From assembly GCF_001552175.1 (NCBI RefSeq), contig NZ_BCQR01000015.1, positions 32,672 through 96,671 of the forward strand: a stretch of 64,000 nt of DNA, in the 5' to 3' direction. This DNA comes from Actinomadura kijaniata NBRC 14229. Lineage in GTDB: Bacteria > Actinomycetota > Actinomycetes > Streptosporangiales > Streptosporangiaceae. The notes below the pieces were generated by a model that searched no databases, had not been told where the DNA came from, and saw nothing but the letters and a program-made list of their open reading frames with translations. This document shows, piece after piece, positions 1 to 7,701 of the stretch; position 1 is the first letter of the stretch; each line of letters begins with the position of its first letter. The translations under genes were made by a program, and so were the position numbers.

Positions 1-2
1 TG

Positions 3-1034
3 GTGTTCCTCGGCCTGCCCGACGAGGCCGAGTCCGAGGGCTTCGACCGCACCACCCTCGACCTCCCGGACGTCCAGGTGCGCCTGCTGCGCCGGATCGC
101 CGGACGGTGCCCCCGGGTCGTGGTCGTGCTGGCCAACGGCGGCGTAGTGTCGGTGGCCGGGTGGCGGGACGCGGCCTCGGCGATCCTGGAGTGCTGGCTG
201 CCGGGCCAGGCGGGCGGCTCGGCCGTCGCCGACCTGCTGCTGGGCGCGTGCAGCCCGTCGGGACGGCTCACCGAGACGATCCCGCTGCGCCTCGCCGACG
301 TCCCCTCCCACCTGCACTTCCCGGGGAGCGACGGGCACGTGGTCTACGGCGAGGGCCGCTACGTCGGCTACCGGCACCACGACACGCTCGGGACCGAGGT
401 CGCCTACCCGTTCGGGCACGGGCTGAGCTACACCCGCTTCGAGTACTCCGACCTGGAGGTCCGCGAGACCGGGGACAACACCTGGGACGTCGGCCTCACC
501 GTCACCAACGCGGGCGGGCGCGCCGCGCACGAGGTCGTCCAGCTCTACGTGGCCTTCGACGAGGAGCGCCCCACCCGTCCCCGGCACGAGCTGCGCGGCT
601 TCGCCAAGGTCGCGCTGGAGCCCGGGCAGAGCGCGCCGGTGTCGTTCGGCCTCACCGGACGCGACCTCGCGCGGTGGTCGGCGGCGCGCGGCGGCTGGCG
701 GATCGACCCGGGACGGTTCACGGTCGAGGTGGGGGCGTCCTCCCGCGACATCCGGCTGCGCGCCGAGCTGAGCACGCCCGGCGACGGGTGGATGCCCGCG
801 CTGGACGGGATGTCCACGCTCGGCGAGTGGCTCGACCACCCGGTCGGCGGGCCGGTGCTGCGGGAACGGCTGGGCGGCGCGTTCGGCGGCCGGAACGGCG
901 GCGGCCCGCCCCCGGCGCTGCTCGGCCTGGCGCGGGGCATCCCGCTGCTGAAGTTCCGCACCTTCGGGATCGGGCTGGACGTCGAGGTCGTGAACGAGCT
1001 GGTGGCGGCCGTGCGGAACGCCCGGCAGGGCTGA
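3..1034 (+). CDS. Glycoside hydrolase family 3 (beta-glucosidase type), C-terminal part
   Basis: The frame is open at the left window edge, so the 5' part of the gene lies outside and the first codon here is internal. What is seen is the GH3 C-terminal sandwich domain (PGQAGGSAVADLLLG) followed after the signature AYPFGHGLSYTRF by the fibronectin-III-like domain that closes many actinomycete GH3 beta-glucosidases and xylosidases. About 95 further residues follow this domain. The N-terminal TIM barrel with the nucleophile aspartate is not in the window. By family it would release glucose or xylose from beta-linked oligosaccharides. No exact substrate can be read from this fragment. Confidence 0.9.
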   Translation: MFLGLPDEAESEGFDRTTLDLPDVQVRLLRRIAGRCPRVVVVLANGGVVSVAGWRDAASAILECWLPGQAGGSAVADLLLGACSPSGRLTETIPLRLADVPSHLHFPGSDGHVVYGEGRYVGYRHHDTLGTEVAYPFGHGLSYTRFEYSDLEVRETGDNTWDVGLTVTNAGGRAAHEVVQLYVAFDEERPTRPRHELRGFAKVALEPGQSAPVSFGLTGRDLARWSAARGGWRIDPGRFTVEVGASSRDIRLRAELSTPGDGWMPALDGMSTLGEWLDHPVGGPVLRERLGGAFGGRNGGGPPPALLGLARGIPLLKFRTFGIGLDVEVVNELVAAVRNARQG

Positions 1035-1062
1035 CGCGCCTAACCGATCCTGCCGAGCACCC

Positions 1063-1480
1063 CCTGCCGTCGCGGACGGCCGCCAGGCAGAACGGGCCCA
1101 ACCCCTCGAACCCCTCGCGGTCCTCGCTCCGAGGACGCGGAGGGAAACCCCGGCCTTCCCGCGTCAGCCCCTGCGCCACCTCGGCGACGCGGGAAGGCTC
1201 CGGCAGGAACGCGGCATCCTCGTCGAGGACAGGGCCGTCACGCTCCCCGGTCGCCTCGACCATCCATCGGCAAGCCAGCCGCCAGTCCACCTCGCCCTCG
1301 GCCTGCGCGCGCCCTTCGGCGATGTCGCCGAGCAGCCGGTGGTCGTACCCGTACACGTCCCTATGCCCTGTGCCTGTAGCGATCAGGCCCGACATCGCAT
1401 CCGAGACGCGGACAGCGGGGACCAGGCGATGGTGCTCGTAGCGCAGGACGTCCTGATCGGGGCGGAGGAAGACGCGCAGG
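1063..1480 (-). pseudogene. Unrecognised protein remnant
   Basis: On the minus strand this stretch reads as protein-like sequence (for example LRPDQDVLRYEHHRLVP and YGYDHRLLGDIAEG). The frame has no start with a ribosome site and runs without a stop into the 3' end of the GH3 gene on the other strand. It therefore looks like a gene that lost its 3' end, or like a chance open frame in GC-rich DNA. I do not recognise the family. Apart from this I see nothing between the GH3 stop at 1034 and the AhpD-like gene at 1567. Confidence 0.25.
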
Positions 1481-1566
1481 CGGGAGTCGGCGGCCCCTGG
1501 CCCAGTCCACCGACAAGGGCGCCACCGCCGGTGTCGTCTCCTCCCCCGCGCCGATCGTGACCCTGG

Positions 1567-2010
1567 TCAGTCCAGCGGCCAGGGCCGGGCGGTGGCGCCG
1601 AGCCGGTTCCAGGCGTTGATCACGGTGATGGTCCAGATCAGCTCGGCGAGTTCGACCTCGGTGAACTCGGCGGCCGCCCGGTCGAACACCTCGTCGCCGA
1701 CGGGCCCCTCGGTGAGACGGGTCGCCGCCTCGGTCAGCTCCAGGGCGGCCCGTTCGCGGTCGGTGAAGAACGGGGTCTCGCGCCACACGGGCAGCGCGTA
1801 GAGCCGCTGCTCGGTCTCCCCGGCCTTACGCGCGTCGCGGGTGTGCAGATCGACGCAGTAGGCGCAGCCGTTGAGCTGGGAGGCGCGTGCCCGCACCAGT
1901 TCCAGCAGCGCGGGCTCCAGGCTGACCTTCCGGGAGGCGGCGTCGAGCGAGTTGAGCGCGCGGTTGATGTGCGGGGCCAGCTCGTCGACCCGGAGGCGCA
2001 CGGACGTCAT
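1567..2010 (-). CDS. AhpD-like / carboxymuconolactone decarboxylase family protein
   Basis: This 147-residue protein has the AhpD-fold core with the redox motif CAYC (C49, C52) and the downstream His56 (CVDLH) of peroxidase-active members. By family it would be a small alkylhydroperoxidase-like thiol enzyme in the cytoplasm. The ATG at 2010 is chosen because GGAG lies a few bases upstream; the same frame is open further upstream without a ribosome site. It is the last gene of a minus-strand run (reductase, quinone oxidoreductase, peptidase E-like, this gene) with gaps of about 22 bases at its end. That suggests a shared oxidative or xenobiotic stress role, which is inference. Confidence 0.85.
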   Translation of the reverse strand: MTSVRLRVDELAPHINRALNSLDAASRKVSLEPALLELVRARASQLNGCAYCVDLHTRDARKAGETEQRLYALPVWRETPFFTDRERAALELTEAATRLTEGPVGDEVFDRAAAEFTEVELAELIWTITVINAWNRLGATARPWPLD

Positions 2011-2032
2011 GGGAGTTCTCCTTCGAGTGGGG

Positions 2033-2674
2033 TCATCGGCTTTCAACGGTCGACGGCCGGTCGATGATGGTGACCTCACCGTCGCGGAGGGCGCGGTAGG
2101 GCACTCCTTCGCGGTCGTAGCGCTCCACGACGCGCTCGATGGGCTCGCTCTCGGGGATCGGCGAGCGGTAGTGGGGGACGAAGGCGTGGTCCAGGAGGCC
2201 GAGCCCTTCCCAGAGCGCCGGCCGGTCGTAGGCGGTGACGGTGTCGGCGGGGTCGTCGACGAGTTCGAGGCCGTGCAGGTCGGGCGACAGGACGCAGGCG
2301 CCCGCGCTCCAGCCGGCGTAGACGACGGCGTCGCGCCGCAGCAGGCCGGTCAGGATCTCGTCGGCGCCGCTGAGGGCCATGGCCAGCCGCAGGACGAACG
2401 GGTTGCCGCCGTGGACCCAGACGACCCCGAAGCCGGACAGGCGCTCCGCGAGCGCGCCCGGATCACCGAAGTGGTCCCGCAGGTCCACCTCGGTCACCTG
2501 GTAGCCGCGGTCGCGCAGCATCGCGACCTCCCGCCCGGTGGCCTGCCGCCTTGCCGGGTCGGGGAGGGCGTCCAGGGCGTTGCCGACGACGGCCGGGGTC
2601 CGGGCGTCCCCGACGAGGTCGTCCAGCAGTTCGGGGGCGTTCCCGAGTTTCCATGAGGAAAGGAACAAACGCAT
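2033..2674 (-). CDS. Peptidase E-like protein (type 1 glutamine amidotransferase-like, S51)
   Basis: The product has 213 residues. The motif HGGNPF (88-93) and the nucleophile elbow AGWSAGA with Ser123 are those of the S51 dipeptidase E family, and PHYRSP further on supplies the conserved His region. Classical PepE cuts Asp-X dipeptides, but many actinomycete members of this size have no known substrate. The ATG at 2674 precedes the MRLFLSS start typical of the family. It sits 23 bases downstream of the quinone oxidoreductase stop and 22 bases before the AhpD-like start, so the three are probably co-transcribed. Confidence 0.85.
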   Translation of the reverse strand: MRLFLSSWKLGNAPELLDDLVGDARTPAVVGNALDALPDPARRQATGREVAMLRDRGYQVTEVDLRDHFGDPGALAERLSGFGVVWVHGGNPFVLRLAMALSGADEILTGLLRRDAVVYAGWSAGACVLSPDLHGLELVDDPADTVTAYDRPALWEGLGLLDHAFVPHYRSPIPESEPIERVVERYDREGVPYRALRDGEVTIIDRPSTVESR

Positions 2675-2697
2675 GGGCCTGCTCTCATGGGAGGGGG

Positions 2698-3639
2698 TCA
2701 GTCGGAGACGGTGAGGACGATCTTCCCGGCGGTGTGGCCGGCCTCGCCGATCTCGTGGGCCTTGGCCGCCTGTTCCAGCGGCAGGACGGTGTCGACGCGG
2801 GCGCGCAGCCGGCCCGATCCGGCGAGGGAGGCGATCTCCCGCATCCCCGCCCGGTCGGCTTCGGTGATCATGAAGATGGAGCGGAGCCCGAGTGCTCGGG
2901 CCTCGTCCGCCAGGCGCGCCTCGGCGGGAGAGGCGAGCGAGACGACGACGCCGCCCGGGCGCAGGGTCCGGAGGGAACGGGGCCCGTAGTCGCCGCCGAT
3001 GGTGTCGATCACGACGTCGATGGCGCGGGCGGCGGTGACGAAGTCGGTGCGGGTGTAGTCGATGACCTCGTCGGCGCCCAGACCTCTCACGAAGTCGTGG
3101 TTGACGGTGCGAGCGGTGCCGACGACATACGCGCCGCGCGCCTTGGCGATCTGGACGGCCAGGTGTCCGACGCCGCCCGCCGCGGCATGGACCAGCACGC
3201 GCTGGCCGGGACGGACGTCGGCCGTGTCGACCAGCGCCTGCCACGCGGTGAGCGCGGCCAGGGGGAGGGCGGCGGCCTCCACGTGGGAGAGCCCGGCGGG
3301 CTTGGCGGCCAGGTGCCGCGCCGGGGAGGCCACGTACTCGGCGTAGGTCCCCGCGGGGGCCGGCTGGCGCGGCATGCCGAACACCTCGTCGCCGGGCTGG
3401 AACAGGGTCACACCCGGTCCGACGGCCTTGACCACGCCGGACACGTCCCAGCCCAGCCGGACGGGAGCGTCGCCCGCCAGCCCGCCGGTGGTCCGGTGCC
3501 ACCAGTCGGTCGGGTTCACCCCGGCGGCACGCACCCGGACGAGCACCTCGGCGGGGCCGGGCACCGGGCGCGGCACCTCAATGATCTTCAGGACGTCCGG
3601 TCCGCCGAACGAGTCCTGGCCGATGGCACGCATGGTCAT
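2698..3639 (-). CDS. NADPH:quinone oxidoreductase-like MDR enzyme (zinc-free)
   Basis: This 313-residue medium-chain dehydrogenase/reductase has a GroES-like N-terminal half (AGVNPTDWW) and a Rossmann nucleotide site AAAGGVGHLA near residues 152-161. The cysteine and glutamate ligands of the zinc alcohol dehydrogenases are absent, which points to the quinone oxidoreductase / crotonyl reductase type. It would reduce quinones or enones with NADPH in the cytoplasm. AAGGAAC lies just upstream of the ATG at 3639. The gene lies between the RibD-like reductase and the peptidase E-like gene in the same orientation. Confidence 0.9.
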   Translation of the reverse strand: MTMRAIGQDSFGGPDVLKIIEVPRPVPGPAEVLVRVRAAGVNPTDWWHRTTGGLAGDAPVRLGWDVSGVVKAVGPGVTLFQPGDEVFGMPRQPAPAGTYAEYVASPARHLAAKPAGLSHVEAAALPLAALTAWQALVDTADVRPGQRVLVHAAAGGVGHLAVQIAKARGAYVVGTARTVNHDFVRGLGADEVIDYTRTDFVTAARAIDVVIDTIGGDYGPRSLRTLRPGGVVVSLASPAEARLADEARALGLRSIFMITEADRAGMREIASLAGSGRLRARVDTVLPLEQAAKAHEIGEAGHTAGKIVLTVSD

Positions 3640-3763
3640 GTTCCTTGTCGTCGCACGCCGTCCGTCATGGTCCGGTCGTGTGGGGGGTGAACAGTTCAGG
3701 GGGTCCGCGCTCGGACCGGTGGGCCGGGACGGCGAGACGTCGGTCCCGGGAGGGGAGGGGGAC

Positions 3764-4315
3764 TCACCCGCGGCCGGCGGGCCGGTAGTCCAGGACCACC
3801 GTTCCGGAACTGAAGGCCGCGGTCGTGGCGAGCCGCCACGAGGTCGGGTCGACGCCCTCGGGGAACAGGCGCTTGCCGCTGCCGACGACCACGGGATGCA
3901 GCCAGAGCCTCAGTTCGTCGAGGAGCCCCAGCTTGATCAGGGAGTTGACCAGGACGCCGCTGGCATAGAGAAGGATGTCGCCGGTGTGGCGCTCCCTGAG
4001 CTCGACGATCTCGGTGGCCAGATCGCCGCGCACGACGGTGGTGTTGTTCCACTCGGCGGTCTCCAGGGTGGTCGACACGACGTACTTGGGCATGGCGTTC
4101 ATCCGGACGGCGAAGTCGCCGTCGGACTCCTCCATGTGCGGCCAGGTGGCGGCCATGCCCTCGTAGGTGACCCGGCCCAGCAGCAGCGCGTCACTGGCGA
4201 ACAGCTGGCCGTGCGCGAACCTGGCGTGCTCGGCGCCGAAGTACGGCCCGGTCCAGGTCGGTTTCTCCATCACCCCGTCCAGGGACAGGTAGACGAGGGA
4301 AACGATCTTGCCCAT
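3764..4315 (-). CDS. Dihydrofolate reductase-family protein (RibD C-terminal domain)
   Basis: The 183-residue product has the RibD-C/DHFR-like fold with the N-terminal LSLDGVMEKP, the central LLLGRVTYEGM and the cofactor-loop region DILLYASGVL. These stand-alone proteins bind NADPH and are usually of unknown substrate; they are not true folate enzymes. GAGGACC lies upstream of the ATG. The gene is divergent from the LysR gene at 4446 across 130 bases and heads the minus-strand run, so it and its downstream neighbours are the likely LysR targets (inference from layout). Confidence 0.88.
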   Translation of the reverse strand: MGKIVSLVYLSLDGVMEKPTWTGPYFGAEHARFAHGQLFASDALLLGRVTYEGMAATWPHMEESDGDFAVRMNAMPKYVVSTTLETAEWNNTTVVRGDLATEIVELRERHTGDILLYASGVLVNSLIKLGLLDELRLWLHPVVVGSGKRLFPEGVDPTSWRLATTAAFSSGTVVLDYRPAGRG

Positions 4316-4445
4316 GGAAGGTCCTCGGGTGGGGTCGGAGAACAGCAGGTGGTGCCGGCCTGTTCAGGCTCCAACGCGCCGGAAGCGCCGACAAGGTGAC
4401 ATAGTGCAACGGTCATTTAGGTGGATTTAACGTGGGGAGGGCCAA

Positions 4446-5357
4446 GTGCTGGAGCGGCTTGAACTGGAGGCGTTCCTGACACTGGCCGAGGAGCTGCACT
4501 TCGGCCGCACGGCCGAACGACTGCACGTGACCACCGCCCGGATCAGCCAGACCATCAAGAAGCTGGAACGGCAGATCGGAACGCCGCTGTTCGAACGCAG
4601 CAGCCGGCATGTCGGGCTCACCGAGGCCGGTCGGCGGCTGCACGACGACCTGCGCCCGGCCTACGACCAGATCGAGGCCGGACTCAAGAGGGCGACCAAC
4701 GCCGCGCGCGGCGTCCGCGGTGTGCTCCGGGTCGGTTTCCTCGGCGCGGCCGCGGGCCAGCTCATGGTCCAGGCCGCCCAGCTGTTCGAGCGGCGGCATC
4801 CCGGCTGGCGGGCCCAGCCCAGGGAACTCCAGATCGTCGACGGCCTCCGGCGGCTGCGCGCGGGCGACGTCGACCTTCTGGTCGTGAGCCTGCCGCACGA
4901 CGAACCCGACATGGTCACCGGGCCGGTCCTGTTCTCCGAGCCCCGGGTGCTGGGAGTGTCCTCCCGGCACCCGCTCGCCCGCCGCGACAGCGTTTCGCTG
5001 AAAGACCTCTCCGCGGTCAAGATGCTGCAGGTGGCCGAAGCGTTCCCCGACTACTGGCGCGCGGATCGCACACCCGACCTCACGCCCGACGGCGACCCCG
5101 TGGAGCCGGGTCCCCAGTTCGAAACGCTCCAGGAGGCCCTGGCCCTGATCGGCGCCGGTGAAGGCGCCTTCGTGATGGGCGCCCAGGTGTCGCGCTTCTA
5201 CGCGCGTCCCGGCGTCGTCTATCTCCCGTTCAGCGACGCACCGCCTCTGGAGTGGGCGCCCACCTGGCTCGTCACCAACACCGAGCCCCAGATCCACACC
5301 TTCAACGAAGCCGCGCAGGACGTCGCCGCCCGGGTCTATCTCGCCATCCGCCACTGA
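4446..5357 (+). CDS. LysR-family transcriptional regulator
   Basis: The product has 303 residues. An N-terminal winged helix (FGRTAERLHV, then the recognition helix and LERQIGTPLF) is followed by a periplasmic-binding-type effector domain, the normal LysR length and layout. The GTG at 4446 is chosen because GGGAGGG ends a few bases before it. Divergent placement from the RibD-like/quinone oxidoreductase genes is the classical arrangement for a LysR protein and its target operon. The effector cannot be read from sequence. A truncated LysR at 62838 is similar in the DNA-binding part. Confidence 0.92.
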   Translation: MLERLELEAFLTLAEELHFGRTAERLHVTTARISQTIKKLERQIGTPLFERSSRHVGLTEAGRRLHDDLRPAYDQIEAGLKRATNAARGVRGVLRVGFLGAAAGQLMVQAAQLFERRHPGWRAQPRELQIVDGLRRLRAGDVDLLVVSLPHDEPDMVTGPVLFSEPRVLGVSSRHPLARRDSVSLKDLSAVKMLQVAEAFPDYWRADRTPDLTPDGDPVEPGPQFETLQEALALIGAGEGAFVMGAQVSRFYARPGVVYLPFSDAPPLEWAPTWLVTNTEPQIHTFNEAAQDVAARVYLAIRH

Positions 5358-5672
5358 CACCGAACCCGCGCACGCCGACCGGACGACCTTCCCGCCCCCG
5401 GCGCAACCGATCGACCACCGACGGCCATCCAACGGGAACTCCCCCTCCATCCCCGACACGGCCAGGCCCGGCATAGGTCGTGCACACGGCGAGCAGCGCT
5501 GCGGGCCGACCCGCCGGGTCCTGGCGCTCGAAGGAAGGGACAACGCTCGCGAAGCGATCCACGACCCGACCCCCGGTCTTCCCGGTGCCGCGAGGAACGG
5601 GATCACGTTGTCTTCTCACGTTGACTCGTTGCGTCTGCGTGTTCAGGGAGCCGCGCTGGCTGGCGGAAGAAG

Positions 5673-5835
5673 CCCAGAGCTGTGGAGCGCCGTAGGAAGC
5701 CGCCGGGCGCGCCCTGCCGGTCTCGTGGGGCAGGCACCCGAGCGCCTCCACCGGCGGCCCTTCCAGCAGGAACACCAGCCGCGCCAGGTCATAGCCGACA
5801 TCGGCCACGACCAGGACAGCAGCGGTGGCGACATC
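5673..5835 (-). pseudogene. Transposase fragment (IS701-like, middle part)
   Basis: On the minus strand the stretch VVADVGYDLARLVFLLEG resembles the central catalytic segment of the IS701-like putative transposases (consensus of the type VLDAGYDAARLAFLL). Neither the N-terminal nor the C-terminal third could be followed in any frame. The rest of the interval 5358-6203 has long open frames on both strands but no recognisable product, so I treat it as decayed insertion-sequence DNA. The start of a related transposase is found alone at 19487. Confidence 0.45.
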
Positions 5836-6206
5836 CTCTGGCGCGACGCCACCACCGGCGCCACGCAGGTCTGGTTCATGAACCGCGAACGCCTCACCGG
5901 CCGGGCCGACGTCCCAGCCGAAGGTGGGACGCCGACCCGGGTGGGGGAGTACCGCAGAAGAGGCGGGCGGCTCGGGCGGTTGCGGGGCGAGGCGTACTGG
6001 TCGTTGCTCGTCCCTTTGAGGATGGTGCGGCGTCCCGGTCGCGTTTGGGCGGCCGGAAGGGCAGGGCCCGGAGAAGCCGGAGGGGCCGTTGAAACGGCTG
6101 GCTCGGGAGGCTGCGGACTCGGCGCGCTCGAAGTCGGCCGCGGTGGGATGGACGTTGCCAAAGAACGCCTGTACGTCGTCGGAGGAAAACAGCCGGATCA
6201 CGGCTA

Positions 6207-6226
6207 GTACTCCAGCCGTAGATCGT
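6207..6226 (+). repeat. Left terminal inverted repeat of the IS701-like unit
   Basis: The sequence GTACTCCAGCCGTAGATCGT pairs with 7681-7700 with one mismatch. It reads inward toward the GNAT gene. Confidence 0.65.
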
Positions 6227-6306
6227 TATGTGCCCTCGTCTTGGGATTGTCCGCCGCTGGCGGAAACTCAGATGATCTGAGCCCACCATCCGGTTAGGGT
6301 CGGGCG

Positions 6307-6798
6307 GTGCCCGAGCTGAAGCGGCTGCATGCCGGCCATGCCCCGGCGGTCCTGGCCTTCGAGCTGGAGAACCGCGCCTACTTCGCTGCCTCGGTCCCCG
6401 ACCGCGGCGACGATTTCTTCGACAAGTTCACCGACCGGTACGGCGCCCTGCTGGCCGAGCAGGAGGCCGGCATCTGCGCCTTCTACCTGCTGGTTGCCGA
6501 GGACGGTTCGGTTCTGGGCCGGTTCAACCTGTACGACCTGGAGAACGGCACTGCTGAGCTCGGTTACCGGGTCGCGCAGCACGTCGCCGGACGCGGCGTG
6601 GCGACCGAGACCGTCCGGGAGCTGTGCCGGCTGGCGGTGGCACGGCACGGGCTGCGCACCCTGCGGGCGGGCACCTCCCGCGAGAATGTCGCGTCCCAGA
6701 GGGTGCTGACCAAGGCTGGGTTCGTCCTGGTTGACCCGGCCGATCTCGGTGGTAAGTCAGACCTCTGGTATCAGCGCGACTTGGTACTGCGGCGGTAG
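6307..6798 (+). CDS. GNAT N-acetyltransferase (RimJ/RimL type)
   Basis: This 163-residue protein has the GNAT order of motifs: LGRFNLYDL strand region, the acetyl-CoA loop in VAQHVAGRGVATE, and the C-terminal NVASQRVLTKAGF segment of RimJ/RimL-like N-acetyltransferases. It would transfer an acetyl group to an amine of a protein N-terminus, drug or small molecule; the acceptor is not evident. The start is a GTG at 6307. It lies between the left inverted repeat at 6207 and the transposase remnant at 6860, so it may have arrived as a passenger of an IS701-like element. Confidence 0.88.
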   Translation: MPELKRLHAGHAPAVLAFELENRAYFAASVPDRGDDFFDKFTDRYGALLAEQEAGICAFYLLVAEDGSVLGRFNLYDLENGTAELGYRVAQHVAGRGVATETVRELCRLAVARHGLRTLRAGTSRENVASQRVLTKAGFVLVDPADLGGKSDLWYQRDLVLRR

Positions 6799-6859
6799 GC
6801 CGTGATCTTGCTGGTGGACCGGCTGCGGGAAGGCTGCGACCACCGGTGATCATCGGTGT

Positions 6860-7647
6860 GTGAAGACAAACGATCGTGCGGTGGGCGCAGGTCACAGCGT
6901 AGACCCTGTCCGCTGGCAGGAGGCGTTCAAGGTCCTGATGGGCCGGATAGCGGGCCGGTTCGCGCGGGTGGAGCCCCGGCGCCGGGTAAGAGACGTGGTG
7001 CTGGGGCTGCCGTCGGACCTGCCGCGCAAGAACTGCTGGTCGATCGCCGAGTTGGCCGGGGAGGCGAGTCCGGACGGCATGCGGCACCTGCTCGCCCGGG
7101 CCAGGTGGGATGCCGATCCGCGTGCGTGATGACGTGCGTGAGTATGTGCTGGAGCATCTGGGCGACGAGGATGCGGTGCTGGTGGTCGACGAGACCGGGG
7201 ACGTGAAGAAGGGCACGCACACCGTCGGTGTCCAGCGCCAGTACACCGGCACCGCCGGGGGGATCGAAAACGCGCAGGCCGCCGCGGGCGCGCGGCGGTG
7301 GACCGGGAGCTGTACATTCCGCGCTCATGGACGTGCGACCCGGGCCGCTGCCGGGCCGCGGGCCTGGCCGAGGACACCGCCCCGGACTGGAGGAGCACCA
7401 GGTCCGACGCTTCACCTCATGGTCCCGCTGGGTCACCCTGGCCATGCTCGCTCACGCCTTCCTCGCCGTCGTCCGCGCCGATGAACACGCCCGCCATCCC
7501 GCTCCGGACGGGCTGATCCCGCTCACCTGCAACGAGATCCAGCGACTGTTCACAGCATTCGTGCGGCCCATACGCGAGGCGGTCCACCGGCTCCGCTGGT
7601 CCGCCTGGCGACGCCGTCACCAAGCCCGAGCCCCAGGCCAGCCATGA
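6860..7647 (+). pseudogene. IS701-family transposase, frameshifted and internally deleted
   Basis: Four pieces of one transposase are found in order in different frames. They are the N-terminal part with IAGRFARVEPRRR and [20 protein letters not shown] (6860-7129), the catalytic start [14 protein letters not shown] (about 7110-7270), [11 protein letters not shown] (from 7298), and the C-terminal GLIPLTCNEIQRLF to RWSAWRRRHQ (to 7647). At least two frameshifts and one deletion separate them, and most of the catalytic core between the third and fourth pieces is missing. The protein cannot be made. Confidence 0.85.
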
Positions 7648-7680
7648 CCACCGACAAGCCGCGAATCAGACCTGAAGACC

Positions 7681-7700
7681 ACGACCTACGGCTGGAGTAC
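7681..7700 (-). repeat. Right terminal inverted repeat of the IS701-like unit
   Basis: This is the inverted partner of 6207-6226. Its outer end is one base from the stop codon of the arginine deiminase gene, so the element inserted exactly at, or took over, the 3' end of that gene. Confidence 0.65.
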
Positions 7701-7701
7701 C

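Larger units (their letters stand above)
6207..7700 (+). mobile_element. IS701-like unit bounded by terminal inverted repeats, with a GNAT passenger
   Basis: The 20 bases at 6207-6226 and the complement of 7681-7700 agree at 19 of 20 positions. The right repeat begins 33 bases after the end of a broken IS701-type transposase, where an IS end is expected. The left repeat lies 80 bases upstream of an intact acetyltransferase gene, so this gene sits inside the element. No matching target duplication is visible (CTAG on the left, CTCA on the right). The transposase is interrupted, so the element looks immobile. Confidence 0.6.

Noticed and set aside
5302..6201. A 299-codon minus-strand frame as an intact gene
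   Set aside because: Only about 50 codons resemble a transposase; the rest changes character and overlaps the end of the LysR gene.
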